Below, one piece after another: positions 9,982 through 22,974 of a stretch of DNA of 64,000 bases. Source of the stretch: Lutjanus erythropterus (Eukaryota; Chordata; Actinopteri; Lutjaniformes; Lutjanidae); contig CM034601.1 of NCBI GenBank assembly GCA_020091685.1, positions 787,998-851,997 of the forward strand. Reading direction: 5' to 3'. The notes under the pieces are model-generated. The model did no database searches. It was not told the origin of the DNA and saw nothing but the letters and a program-made list of their open reading frames with translations. Within the stretch, counting starts at the first letter, position 1. Every line of letters starts with the position of its first letter. A program made the position numbers and the translations under genes.

Positions 9982-12900
9982 GAGGGTTTTTGTTTAAATA
10001 AAAGTTCAAAGTAAATGTGACGAGAGAGCTGCAGGTGAGATCCTTCATTCATCCCAAGAAGAAATATAATGTCCATGCAACACATACGTCCATGTTTTCA
10101 CATTATGTTTCAACTAGTGATCAATAGTGAGCAATATTTTTCAAAACTGGGGGAAAAACAAAACAAAAAAACAACTTTTGCTCACTGTGCTGCAGATTTG
10201 AACTCTGGTGTAAACTGTTGACTTTGTTATCTGATTTTTCAGCTCAGTGTCACAGCAGTTTGTGAAACAGGCATGAAATTTAATCTATAGACTCGTTCAC
10301 ATGGACACAAACTGTCGTGACTCTGACAATAATAAGGACGAACGTTGTGTCAAAAAAACACAGCAGGTTTGTTTCCTGTCAGAGAAAAATAATCAGCCTT
10401 GACTGTTATTTTAACACAAGCCTCTGAGTCTAAAACCTTTATTCTGAAAGTCTAACCGGATGTTGCATATGTCATATATCAGGAAGTAGAGCTGCTTTTG
10501 TTGTCTAAACTTCAAAATAAAAGCACAAACTTGTAGGGAGCTCATTTTGACGATTCTTAAATGTATGTGTGCAATGACTTTGTTGAATTAAAAACACAAT
10601 GCTGCTGATCTTTGAGTTTTAGAAACTAAATAAATAAACTTGTCTCAGCGTACTGTGAACCTAATTAATCTGTTTTTTTCAGTGCCTGATATATTAAATA
10701 GTTTTAATTAAAAATCTAACCTTTAGAATATTGAGGAAATTCATTGACATGAACATTTCATTTCAATAATTTTACCTAATATTTTTTTTTAAATACAATG
10801 TTTTAAGTTTCTAAAATTCAAAGCTTTAAGTCTATCTAAAGAAGAAAAAGTAAATTATCTCAACTAAAGATCAGTCGTTGGTAAAACTTTTTCAAAACTT
10901 AAGAATTTGAGTTGGGCTCAAAAATAAAAAATCTACTGCACTCTTTTTTGTTTTACAGTGTACCTGACTTTTCCTAAAAGTGTCAGTATTTTCATTTAAA
11001 AATGTTTGATTCTAGATGAATATAAAGGTTGAATCAGATCAGTGATGGTTATTATCCTACAGAAACATACTGCTGTGAAAATATGAAATTATTACAGTTT
11101 ACTTCATGTGATGCTGCATGTTGATAAATATAAAAATACATTTTACAAAATTTAAACTTTGGTTTTATTTCATTTTTAAAAAGATAAACTAACAGAATAA
11201 ATGGATTTATCATGAGAGATAACAGAGTTTGGAGGTCAAAGGTCAAAATGATGATTATTAACGTTCTGACACTTCGAGTGTTAAAGGATGAATTCACAAT
11301 TTTTGAAACAGTCATGTGCTTGTATGGACACTGATTGTAATAATTTGTCTTATTCCTGTTGGACATTAAAAGATCTCCTCTCTTACTAATGAGACTTTTA
11401 TTTTGAAAGAGATCCACTTGATTTAATTAATTCAGACGTCTGAAATATAGACGAACTTATATTTATGTGGACTTCAGGTTGTTAACTTTTTTACAGTCAC
11501 GTTTATTAACATGGACTGACCCTGAGAAATCACTATAAAAAAAAATAAAGTGTTTCAATCTTTATTGACAGAGTGAAGGACGACACAGGAAGTCACTTTA
11601 TCTTTAACAGACAGAGACATATTCACACTAAAGTGACCTCTGACCTTTCTGCTGAAGTTCATTCAGAGAGTGTGACTTTTTTTTTTAAAGCTCGACTGCG
11701 TGATGAGTTTTCAATGAGAAAATTAAATGTCTACTGTGATTTGATTTGTAGATTTTTATGTTGTTTCATCTCTGCAACACAAGTTTTTTTTTTTTTTTTT
11801 GTCCACGTTGGTCAGACGCCAACATTAAACATTAAATAATTAACAAATCAATATTTGAATTAAACATATAAACAGCTGCAGGTTTGTGGAGCCTCTACAG
11901 GTAAAAAAAAAACCTGAACAACAGATTTGTGACATTTTTAACTATAAATCCAGCTTCTAGCTTCCAGGATATTTTAGTGAAAACTGAATTTTGGGGGGTT
12001 TTCTCAGACTGAAATTGTGATCTGATTAATGGAAATGATCAGTTTTGCATCATAATTTTCATGTTCACTGAAAAATAAAATATTAAAACTGTGATGATGT
12101 GATTTTGAGGTTCGCTCGTCTCTGCAGACCTACAGGACCTCATCATGACCTCATCATGACCTCATCATGACCTCATCATGACCTCATCGCTTTTGAGTTT
12201 GGTTCTGTGATCTGGATGTTGCACTGGAACATATTCAATATATATTTGAGCTGAATGAGCTTTTTTTGTGATCTGGGAAAAAAACTCTCATTAAATCCGT
12301 CTCATGTCGTGTCTTTGAACTTTAGCAATATTACAGTTATTACTATTGTTATTATCAGCATTATTATAATGATGATGGTGGTGATATTATTAGTAATAAT
12401 ATTACAATTATATGGATGTTGTTAATAATAATTCTAATTTAAATAATCACATTATTATTTTTTATTATTATTAGAATAAGAGAACGTCTGTGCTGTGTGG
12501 ACTGCAGCTAACAGGAACATTAACAAACATCAAAACTTCATTAAATGAAATGAAACTAAATCACATGAAAAATTTATTTAAATGAATCTTTGACCTTGTG
12601 GTTCTGATGCTCCTTTACAAACTGCAGAACCAGATGCAGCAGAACATCCCGATATTTTTTAACTCACTGTGTTTTGTTTTTCTAAATGTTGTGGTAGTTT
12701 GGCTTCTGGAACAAATTGTTGAAATCCTTGAAGAACTCGTTCATCAAGGGTTCCTTATACCATAATATAAAATGGTTCTCTGTAGAACTTCCTAAATGTG
12801 TTCTAGATACAACCCTTGGAATATAAAAAAGGTCTCAGTAGAACCCACTGCTTGGATTCTTGTTGGCACCCTTAGAAAAGTAGAAAGGCTCTGAATAGAA

Positions 12901-13305
12901 CCTCCAGAGAGGGTACTAGGTGGAACCATTGTACCATAAAAGGGTTCTGTGTAGAACCTCTCACAGGGAGTTCTAGGTGAAACAGAAACAGATGGTTCTA
13001 CATATAACCCTTTATGTTGGGTTCTACGTAGAACTCTTTGAAAGGGTTCCAAGTGAAATTTTATTTAAAAAAAAAAAGTTAGAACGGGAAGCAAAAATGG
13101 TTCTCCTGTGGGGACAAACTGAAGAACCCTATATGGTTCTAGTTAGACCCTTTATTTCTCAGCGTGTATGTAACGCTGTCAGAGAACATGGCTGAGGGGT
13201 TGTTTGGTAAATGTTCTAAAATGTGCTTTTATTTTGAAGGTAACCAGAAGTCGGATTATTTTGTTGAAAATGAATCAGAACATTTTCTGATGTTTGCTGA
13301 TAAGT

Positions 13306-13376
<71 letters not shown>

Positions 13377-13462
13377 CAGGACAAAAATGGCTGCAGCAGA
13401 ACTTTCATTGGCTCTTGGTCTTAATTGGCTTACGGCGTTGGCATGCAGAGCTGTTATCCCCG

Positions 13463-13504
<42 letters not shown>

Positions 13505-16500
13505 AGAGTTAAGTGGATTCAGAGTGTGTGTTGGTGAAGTGAGGATGTTCTGCAGCTCAGGGACACCAGAGATCACAGCAGAACTGTGACGCCTAAAATC
13601 TGCAGTTTTTTCAATGAGGTTTGGTTCACAGAGATTCACACGACTTTAAAATGATTTTCAACACATTTTCATTTCATTGTGATTTCTGTTTTTACATGAA
13701 AATTAATTAAACTAATAACAATCTGGAAGATAATTCAGTATCTTTTATTAAACATTTTAATAACAAACATCCTGCACAGTTAATTATTTATGTTACTTCC
13801 CCTGATTTCTTTATTTATGTCTGTTGTATTTTTATATTTTACGCTGGTACTTTAACTTTTTTTTTTTTTTTTGGACTTTATATTTTCTTTATTTTTTATA
13901 TTTGTCTCATTGTTCTGATAAAGTTTTACCAACTATTGATCTTTAGTTCAGGTAATTTACTTTTCCTCTTTAAACTGAGTAAGTTTATCGAAGTGAAAGT
14001 TAATTAATTAAAATTTAATTTTTCAGGCTCTAAAAAACACATATAGGTTCACAGCTCACTGTGACTATTTTTTTATTTTATTCTTTTTTTTAGTTTTTCA
14101 AACTGACAGATTCTAATTATCTCAACTAAAGATTATAGGTGATCACAAGTTTATTTGAAGACCTACAGTAAGAGTTTGAATTTGGCTCAAAAGTCTGCAG
14201 TACGCTGCCTTGAAATTTTGAGTATATTTTGTTTTGTGTGCTATCATTTTATGAAAATCAATTTATCTGTCACAGTGAACTGAATCTCTCTGGACATTTG
14301 AAGACGTCCTCATGGACATTTTTTCTCCCAGTTTCTTTACTAAAATGTACAACTGCAACATTACGCAGAAGATTTTTGAGGACGTCTTTGAACGTGTTGT
14401 TCTAAAACCCAAAGACAGAAAAACAGCTAAATATTCAGATATATCTTTTACGAAATAAACTGATTTTCATAAAATGATAGAACACTGTAAAAACAAAACA
14501 AAAACAAACAAACAAACAGTTGAGATGACTTAAATTTTGAAACTGGAAGTGAAAGTGATCCTGGATCAAGCAGCAAATTAATAATAACTTTAATTTAAAC
14601 TTTAGTTTAAGAGATAAAATCATGTTTTTCTACAAGATACTTTTTTTCTCCATTAGACAAAAGACAAACTTTACAATTTATAATTTCAAAGGCACAAAAA
14701 TGAATCAATCAATTTACAGCTTCATTTTTTTCCAGCTATATTTTTTCTGAAAGATGTGAAGAGAACCCTTTATTTTACTGGATTTACAATTTCACGTAGC
14801 ATTTAGCTTTTATCCAAAGTGACGTACATCTGAGAGCTGATGCAGCACAAGTGACGGTTCTAGTCAGGAGAGAAGAGAACGAGTCAAAGCTCGAGTCTGA
14901 CAGGTCGCAGGTGCTGCAGGCGGAGCAGGAGGTGATGCATAGTGTGCATGAGATGCCCTGGACTTTTTGTTTTCTTGCACTCAATCAAGAGCTGGGTGGT
15001 TTGTCTTTTCTTAGACTGAGGGTGACTCTGCAGACCGAACAGAGTTTGGTGACTCATTTCACTACTGAAGAGCTACAGGAGAGAAGAAGAAGAAGAAGAA
15101 CCCTGATGTGTTGTTTGAATGAGGTGAAGTGTAGAGAGCGTAGAGACGCGACCTGCCTGAACGCAAGCAGTCGCACAAGAACTTTGACTGAATAAAATAC
15201 AAACTAAAACTGGAGAAGTTATAATTTACAACCAGAAATCAGTAAAAAAAACTGAATCTGTTGAGATATTTGATGCTTTGACAGTTTATCTCTGCAGGTT
15301 TAATGTCCAGCTTTTCTTCCCGACTCTGACACCCCAGACTTGGTGATTCAAGTCATTGAAAGGCCTGAACTCGAAACAGATTTATGTGTAGAGGAAGTGA
15401 TCTCAGCAGCCTCCTCAGGGGTTTTATTCTCCCTGTCTTCTGTCTGCAGGACGGTTACATCGACTTCGTGGAGTACATCGCAGCCATCAGTCTGATGCTG
15501 AAGGGAGAAATCAACCAGAAACTAAAGTGGTACTTCAAACTGTTCGACCAGGACGGCAACGGAAAGATCGACAGAGAAGAGCTGGAGACCATCTTCTCGG
15601 TAACGATCACACAGACAGAAAACGAGCAGAGAAACCAGACCGAAGCCTCGTTCAGACGAAGAGCGAACTGTAACAGATTTCTGAGTTTTGATCCCAACTC
15701 AAACTCTTCTGTTTTGAAATGAAGTTTAAACTGTTTTGCTGACCTATAAGTAAATTATTTCAACCAAAGATCAGTAGTTTTTCTAAACTTAAGAATTTGA
15801 GTGGAGCTCAAAACTCAGTCTGCAGTCTGTTGTCTTGAAGTTTTGAATTTCCTCAACTTTTTTCATTTTTACAATGAAAAAATCTAATTTGTTTAGAGGT
15901 TCTACTAACTTAAACATGTTGAGAGCCAGTACAAATTTCTTTCCTTTGTGTTTATTAAAATCATAGTTTTTGATTAATGAGGGAAAACAAACTTATTAAA
16001 CTTATTTTAATGAAAAGGGTGAATTTGCATTTACTGAAAATATTTGAGTTGGTTTCATTAATAATTTTAATTGAATTGTTAATTGTAATTTCATTGCTGT
16101 TAAAAATTCAACCAGTTAAAAATGCATATTTAATCAGTAGTCATGGCAGGTGACTGCAGCTCCTCTGAAATTGTTTTATTTGGTGAATAAAGAAAATTAA
16201 ACTTCAAAAAACAAACAAAATAGAATTTGCAGCCCTAGTTTGGAGAGGTGACTGTGACATCAACGGTTAAAACTTTGTACTTTTACTTATTTCTACCTCC
16301 AGTACTTTTACTTGTAATTGAGTAATATCTTAGTCAGGTAACAGTACTTGTATCTGAGTACAGATCTTCAGTACTCTTTCCGCTGCTGTTAAACACTGCA
16401 TGTAACACAAACTCAAAATATTTCAGCCTCCAACCTTTAAGTTTATGAACTATAGAAAATTGTGGCGACTGATTGGTTGAATGTTTTTGAGTGCTGCCGA

Positions 16501-19500
16501 CTTCTTCATGTTTACGGTGAAAACGGTGTAGTTCAGATCATCAAGGTCAAAATCAGGCCTTTTATAGCCGACTTATCTTAAATTTCTACAGTTTGTTGGC
16601 ACAAATTAGCAGCTTTAATCTGGTCATAACATAACATTCATCCTGCTGACGTCCCACGTCTGTCTCCACTGTCTCAGCTCATAAAGACTTAATGTGGGTT
16701 CTTTAACTTGTGCATCCCAGCACACAGCAGCTTTTACACATTTTTCTGTTTGCTAGCAGACAGAAAGTGACAAGAGGCACCGACACAGAATACAAGTCGA
16801 TGGAGAGCCATGGATTATTTCTGCTCCGGTGGAGGCGGTGCTTAAATACACGCTGTCTCTAGTTGGATCACTTCCAGAGTGATTTGATGAATGTTAGAAT
16901 CATTGACAGCCAATCAAAATCCTTCTGAAATCCATCATGTTTCTAAGCGCAGAAGGAACGACTCAACGACTGACACAGCTGGAGCGTGGAGGCTCACTTC
17001 GTTCTCTTTATCGTTATTCTTATCGTTACCGTTCTTGGTGTGGACGGCTCTTTAGTCCGGCAGCTCTCAGTTCAATTTTTTTATTTCCAAGGGAGGTTAT
17101 GAAGGATGCAAACCAAAATGCCTCTGGATGCAATCAGCTTCACGTACAGCCAGTGAGAGCAATGAAACCTGTGATGTAGCTCTGAATGTTTGGGCAGTGC
17201 CTGAAAAAACAGCAGCCTGGTGACAAACTTTGTGAAATGACAGTTAAACAGTGAAGGAAATGTTTCTGAAAAAATGCAAGGTGGGAAAAAATCAGCGCAG
17301 TCACCAAATCTGAATCTATATTTGTCAGTTTGAGTTTGGTGACCCTGTGAGTTGCACTCAAAACTTTTCAGATCTGGACCAGTGACCCTCCTCTGTCAGC
17401 GGCTGCATCAAATCAGCCCCATATTAAATAAACGGTTATGATTGACCCAACAATAACCAGGACGGGTGAAAATCTGTCCGAACGGATCTGCACAGCAAAA
17501 GAAAACAAGAGCTGACAGATTCAGTTTATGAATTAATGGTGTCTTAGTGTCTCCATGCAGGCAGAGCGTAGCTGTATGTATGACACAGTGATAATTTCAT
17601 TCATTCATTCTTAGATTTTCCAAAAACACCAACTATTTCAGGCTGAACTTAGAGGAAATGTATTAAAATTGATGCTCATGACATCTGGATGGAAAGGTGC
17701 AAAATGCATTTTAATGAACTTTAAATAAATGTTTCTAGAGGCCAATCATTAAAACCAGAAGCTCTGACATTCAGCTGTGAACCGACCGACGGTACAGAAG
17801 CTGTGTTGCTGTGAGCGAACAGGCTGAATCAGCCGTGTCGAAGCTGCTGCTCTGCTCAGGCAGCCCAAAGAAAACTGGGCTGGATTACCTCTGAAATTAG
17901 ATGAGTGTTAATCTGCTGAATGAGCTAAATCTATCAGCCGACAGGAAGCTGCTGGAAGTGGGTCGAACGATTCCAGCAACACAGTTAGTCTGGACCTCAA
18001 ACCAGTCTGAAAGACGTCAGAGTCCAGTCTGCTGTGGAGCATTCAACCCTCTGCAGCTTCAACTTTTATTTTTAGTTTAACTTTTATTCAACCAGACAAG
18101 TCAGTAAGAATAAATTCCTCTCTTCTATCTTATGGAAAATTAAGAGAAAATGGAAACTGTAATTATATTTTAGAGCTCAGGGTAAAGGGGACATAAATAA
18201 ATCTTAGAGAAAAGAAAGAAGAAACTGACAAAAAAAAATGAATCTATAAATAACAAATGGATACTGTAAAATGGCAAACTTAAAAGTGAAATTTAAAATA
18301 CTGAAATTTAATAACAGAAAAACTTTAAATGTGAAAGCTGAAACTAAAATGTTTAATATTAAAGGAAAATTACAACATTAAATAATACTTTCTCTTACTA
18401 CTTTCTCCTTTAAAGTTAAATCAAAAATCTCTACATCAAGTAGAGACACTGCCCTCATTTTGTTCTCCTGCTCTTGTGGTTTCTTAGTCTCTGACTCTGT
18501 GTGTCGCCCCCTGCAGGCCATCCAGGACATCACTCGGAACAGAGACATCGACCCCGAGGAAATCGTCTCACTCATATTTGAGAGGATCGACGTGAAGGGA
18601 GAAGGTAAAGAACAATGTGCATCCGATGATGACACCATGGCTATACTAATGCTAATGCTAATTAGCATTAGTATAGCAACTCTCAAATCGACTGACAGGT
18701 CTCTTAAAATGCTACCGGCTCATGTAATAACATGCTAAAGTCATACCTGTGGGGCTTGTTAGCTTCTTAGCATGCTAACAAACTCAATAGATAGATGCTG
18801 TATATGGCTAACAAGCTAACAAATGAACACTTTCATTTATAGAGATGGAAACTTTCCTCTGACGCCCTCTGCAGGAAACATTTTACATTATTTACACAAC
18901 TAGTGGTAAGGTTCCAAACAGTTTCTAATGAACATTACAGCCTCATGAGGCTAATGCTATCATTAGCTTAGCATTAGCCTTTCATAATGTTTTATTGAGT
19001 ACAGTTTAACAATGTTGAACTGAACTGAGAAAAGCATCAGAGTTTGGTTTGAGATTGATTCAATTCAGCTGATGAAATGCAGAATCCACATGTATGCAGA
19101 TGATACAGTTCTTTACTGGGAAAAAAACTACAGAGGAAAAGTCAATCAGCCTCAACGGAGGCTCTTCAAAGAGACACTTAAACTGTCACTAAACCTTGCA
19201 AAACCATGTCTTTTGGGCCTCACAGAAACTGGACGCACGTTGAAACAAACAGTTTACAGGAATGGGCTGCACCAACTGGTCTTTGCTAAGACTGGTCCTT
19301 GTCTTGCATATCTAGACCTCTGCGCTGTGCCAGTGCTGGAGAAAAGTCTGGCTCCACGCATTAACATTCTGGGGAAAAACACTCGGGCTCCTTTGCATTT
19401 CTTTAAACCAATCACAATCATCTTGGGCGGTGTTAAGCCCAGGATGCAGTGATCGTGTTTCTGCAAAATAGTGCCAGGGAAATTTGTTTTCGTGGAACAT

Positions 19501-20507
19501 TTGTGCCGAGGCCATTAAAATGGCTACCAGCAAAAGAAAAGGTTGTTTACATTTGTACATTAAGGTAACTTGGGATTTTCATCAGTTGGTGATACAGAGC
19601 TTCCTGGTTTCACATGTAGTGACTGGGAATCTGAAAGCATGCAGACAGCAGAGAGAGGAGGATGCTGACTGAGCACTAAGATAGTTGCCCAGTCTTAGGA
19701 ATGCATGACCATGTGAATGCCCATGCAACTATGGCTACTGCCTAGCAGTGAGCGTTGCTAGAATACATTATTAACAATCTCCCACTGCTTTGTTTATTTG
19801 TAGGGAATCATTTCTCAGTTTGACCTTATGGAGCATAAAAGAAAGAGAAGGCAGTTTCATGGAAATTAAGATAAAAGAGGCTGCACAAGAAAAGCCTGCA
19901 ACTTAATCTCAAAAAAGAAAGAGCAGTCAACTTGGAGAGAAATATTGTAGGCCATAAATGATTGTTCAGACTCAGGCACCCTTCAGTCAGAAAATGATGT
20001 ACAAAAAAACTGGGAAGGCCTCCACAGCAACGCAAAGAAAGGGCCCAGAGTTTGCCTTCACATCTGGTCCTGCCGAGGTGCAAGATTTATGTCCAGTCTT
20101 AACGAGAGGAAAGCTTAAATGGTGCAACTGGTGTAACTTAGGTCAGATTTAGAACGCCATGTTACAACCCAGTTAGCTTAAGTCCAGGCCTAAACCCTGT
20201 TGGTGTAACCGGCCTGAGGTTTTAAATGTTAAATGAAATCCAGACATCAGAACAACTGATCAGCAGAGTTCTGTTTAACGTTTTTAACTGTTGTGTTATT
20301 GTTTTTGTGGCAAAGACCGAGTGGATTCTCCTGGTTAAACAATATTCACCTCTAAAGTGTCTGTTGACCTTTGACCCCTCAGGTGAGATGACCCTGGAGG
20401 AGTTCATTGAGGGAGCCAAAGACCACGATGACATTATGGACATGCTGAAGAAAATGATGGATCTGACGCCGGTGTTAGTCATCATCGTAGAGGGCCGGGC
20501 GGGATGA
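9683..20507 (+). CDS. guca1d: guanylyl cyclase-activating protein (neuronal calcium sensor, GCAP family)
   Basis: GCAPs tune photoreceptor membrane guanylyl cyclases by sensing calcium after light. Coding exons: 9683-9877, 15450-15599, 18517-18604, 20383-20507; joined length 185 codons plus stop, normal for the family. The start ATGGGGAACC gives MGNHGS, an N-myristoylation signal (Gly2, Ser6). EF-hand 1 is the usual non-binding type but reads SPSG at 27-30, where many GCAPs have CPSG. EF2 (D62, D64, D66, Y68, D70, E73) and EF3 (D98, D100, N102, K104, D106, E109) are canonical. EF4 is D140-V-K142-G-E144-G-E146 to E151, with Lys at ligand position 3. The C-terminus ends [11 protein letters not shown]. 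The four-exon layout matches other GCAP genes. Introns are 5.6, 2.9 and 1.8 kb. GCAP identity is firm; the paralogue (guca1d/GCAP4 rather than another teleost GCAP) is recalled, about 50% sure. Confidence 0.88.
9898..9975. repeat. (CA)n microsatellite near the GCAP exon 1 donor
   Basis: About 39 CA units starting 20 bases after the GTACGT donor at 9878. Confidence 0.97.
10800..10970. repeat. fragment of dispersed repeat family B
   Basis: In GCAP intron 1. Contains TCTCAACTAAAGATCAGTCG, GAATTTGAGTTGGGCTCAAA and a terminal TTTTACAGTGTACCTG, shared with the copies at 13915-14235 and 15690-15870. The remainder of intron 1 between 9980 and 12100 shows no other named feature. Confidence 0.55.
12136..12188. 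repeat. 11-bp tandem repeat
   Basis: About five copies of ACCTCATCATG in GCAP intron 1. Confidence 0.9.
12690..13165. repeat. internally palindromic dispersed repeat
   Basis: A dozen or so words of the type GGTTCTA-N-TAGAACC (for example GGTTCTGTGTAGAACC near 12945, GGGTTCTACGTAGAAC near 13019) are spaced about 20-50 bp apart in both orientations. A related fragment in inverted orientation is at about 52785-52860 in pcf11. Coding capacity is absent. Confidence 0.75.
13316..13373. repeat. (TG)n microsatellite
   Basis: About 28 TG units in GCAP intron 1, preceded by a short TA run. Confidence 0.97.
13464..13502. repeat. second (TG)n microsatellite
   Basis: About 19 TG units, 90 bp after the previous array in the same intron. 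Confidence 0.97.
13915..14235. repeat. dispersed repeat family B copy
   Basis: Holds AAAGTTTTACCAACTATTGA, TCAACTAAAGATTATAGGTG and GAGTTTGAATTTGGCTCAAAA, words shared with the other family B copies. A further partial copy lies at about 14480-14620. Confidence 0.55.
15690..15870. repeat. dispersed repeat family B copy
   Basis: Just downstream of GCAP exon 2. Shows GAGTTTTGATCCCAACTCAA, TCAACCAAAGATCAGTAG and GAATTTGAGTGGAGCTCAAA. The rest of intron 2 (15870-18516) shows repeat scraps at 16270-16400 (TACTTTTACTTGTA words) and otherwise nothing recognised. Confidence 0.5.
19040..19140 (+). mobile_element. reverse-transcriptase fragment (YADD) of a LINE
   Basis: The + strand frame from 19072 reads [23 protein letters not shown] followed by TVLY is the catalytic motif of non-LTR reverse transcriptases. 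Similarity stops after about 20 codons, so only a scrap remains. It lies in GCAP intron 3, just upstream of another repeat. Confidence 0.7.
19328..19515 (+). repeat. dispersed repeat, copy 1 of a family shared with 52866-53045
   Basis: Shares TGCATTTCTTTAAACCAATC (19394-19413) with 52933-52952, and flanking words such as TCTGGCTCCAC, GGGCGG, CAGGATGCA and GTGGAACATTTG in the same order. Probably a non-autonomous DNA transposon common in percomorph fish. A second unnamed repeat-like stretch with GTGCAACTGGTGTAAC words follows at about 19800-20220. Confidence 0.75.
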
Positions 20508-21600
20508 GAGCACAGAGCACAACAAAGACTTTACTATTCTAGTTATATACATAAATCTTATATTATTAATCATCCCTTCACCCTCTTCTGAGGCAGTGGG
20601 AAATAACGGACGCTGAAAATGTAAAACTATGCGATGGACGGTGATTGGCCGTCCAGCCTCTGAGCCTCCAGGCGTTCTTCCCCTCCTCATCTCCGGGTTT
20701 CAGGTTGAAGGACAAACTTTTTTTTGACAAAGATGTCTAAAGATATCCTTGATCCTTCAGGAATCCAACAAGATCCACCGCCACAAAGATCGATGTTCAA
20801 AAAAACCTTCAAACCCACAGAACTTGAACTTCAGTGATGAGTCTCATTTGCAAAGACACCAAACACGTCATGGCTGGGTGTCGAACCTCAACACCTTTTG
20901 GTACCTGATGAATTGTGTCTGAAACTCAGAGTATCCAAATTGCCCAAAGTACCAAAGGTTGTTATTGAATGATTCTCCAGTTGATAATCTTCTTTAATTA
21001 TTCTTTGATCAGATAGAATCTGATTTCACTGAAACTTTTGCCAATTTCACAAAGTTTTTGTGCGTCTGTTTCTGTTGAGACGTTTATAGATGAAATATTT
21101 AAGAAGTGGCCACCTGTTGAGTTCACAGTCCAAACAAATAGTGGGAGTAACAGCTAACTGTAGTTGCCACTGGGAGTGAGCTCAGTTAGCCATGAAGCTA
21201 GCAGTCGGGGGTGTTAGTGTCTTTACACAGGAGCTTTGGACAGACGGAAGGAGAAGGTTTTCAGGAAAGGAAAAAGGTCTCTCTCCAAACTAGCTCTGGT
21301 TCTTGAACTGGTTCCATTCAAGAGTCTTCGAACCTTGGTGCTATCTAGTGAACCAGCCCACATTCCCACCAGTTTTAAGCAGAACCATCATCAATAGACG
21401 GTTTTACACAATGCATAAAGGCCTGTAGAATATAACACGGCTCCCTGGGAAAATCTGTGGGGTTTTTTTTGTTTTTTTTGGCTCCAGCAGAGAAATCAAT
21501 TTTTGGGATTCCAAACCAGTTTATTTTGATGGAAATACTGACTCCATGTTGGTAGAAAATGCTGACCAGCGAACGCTGTTGGACCAGGACTGAACACTCC
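20508..21600. other. GCAP 3' flank, no further gene seen
   Basis: Sequence after the GCAP stop; probably 3' UTR at its start. No polyadenylation signal close to the stop was found, and no coding exon is recognisable. Confidence 0.4.
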
Positions 21601-21629
21601 GAGAACAGTGGAAGCCAGTTTGACAACAG

Positions 21630-21985
21630 GGAACACAGTGGAGGGGATTTACAGCACCAGGACTCAGACTCCAGAGATGACACAGATGGCAGGCAGGAAC
21701 CGGAGAGGCGTGAAGCAGGGAGGAGCAAGAGGGAGGTCAAACATCAGACAGGCAGCAAGGAGCCAGAATATTTTCACATCTAACTTCAACCAAATCAGAG
21801 TCAGTGACTGTTAGAACAGTTTGATGAGAGGGGATACAGGACCGAGGTGATTTACAGTGGATCTGACCAAGACTCAGACGCCGGGAATGAAGAAGAGATT
21901 GGCAGGTTCAGCCAGGGACGGGAGAGGCGTAAAGCAGGAGTGGAACAAGTTGGAGGTCGGGGGCATCAGTCAGAACCCACCTCTG
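21630..21985. repeat. pair of diverged tandem units
   Basis: A G/A-rich unit at about 21635-21760 and a related one at about 21838-21970 share, in order, GGGGAT, TTTACAG, GACTCAGAC, GGCAGG, GGAGAGGCGT, AAGCAGG and GGAGGTC. Open frames run through both, but nothing resembles a known protein. Confidence 0.6.
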
Positions 21986-22450
21986 GAGACCTGAGCAGGG
22001 GGTCTGCCCTGGGCTACCAGGAACCAAATCCAGCAAGAAAACCACCTGGATGTTGTTGGATTGAGGACAGACTGGATGCTACTATCACGTCTTGAGTTAC
22101 AAAATGGTATGATGAGAAAGGATGGGCAGGCTAGCTGGTTAGCATGCTAATTTGAACAGATCTCTCTGCAGTACAACACATTGACGTCTTTGACATAACA
22201 TCAAAAGTGCTAATTCTTCACATTCTATTGATAATTTTAGCCCACTTTTGAATGTTTTAAACTAAAATTGTTACCTTAGCTTTTAAGAAAACTAAAGGTT
22301 CTGTAGAGAAACATGTTTATATTATTTAAATGGTGTCCAGTCCTGAATCTTCAAGGCTGGATTTTGGGGAACTGAAATGAAACAAGACCTCTAGAATATT
22401 TTGCAGCCATAAAAGCTGCAGAGCCCTGAGTTTGGATATTTCTCTCAGAA

Positions 22451-22472
22451 TTTTTTTTTTTTTTTTTTTTTT
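22451..22472. repeat. poly-T tract
   Basis: A run of 20-odd T in the GCAP-alg8 intergenic region. Confidence 0.95.
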
Positions 22473-22974
22473 AGCTTTACTGAAAATTCAAGGCTCATGA
22501 GATTCAATGAAGAAAGTAAAGAACCACGTTGGAATGAAGGACAAATGAAACAGGTTCCAGTAAACATCTTCCAGAATTTGAAGTCTGGGTGCAACATAGT
22601 TCAATATTATCTACACATCATTAATTATTATTATTTGATCTGCTGATCTGTTTCTACTGTTGAAATGAACGAGGAAACTGTAAACAAAATTAATTACTGA
22701 AGTTTTGTTTTTATTACGACTATTTTTTACTGTCAATTAATCATCAAGTCATCTGCTGATTACTTTTACAATTAACCGATCAACTGTCTCGTCTGTCCAT
22801 GAAATGTCCAAAACTGTGTTGGACACTTTTCTTCGGATGTCTCGTTTTGTCCAACAGTCCAGAGCAGATTCAGTTTACAGTCAAAGAAGAAAAACAACAA
22901 ATTCTCACAAAATAGCTGATTATTATTCCTAAAGATTATTTTCTTTAGTGATTTATCTGTCAATCATATTTTCA

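Noticed and set aside
14851-15195. 114-codon frame in GCAP intron 1
   Set aside because: Low information, no splice sites placing it in a transcript, and no family resemblance.
19072-19452. 126-codon + frame as a real gene
   Set aside because: Its first 20 codons are a LINE YADD scrap and the rest is a different dispersed repeat, so it is a chance fusion.
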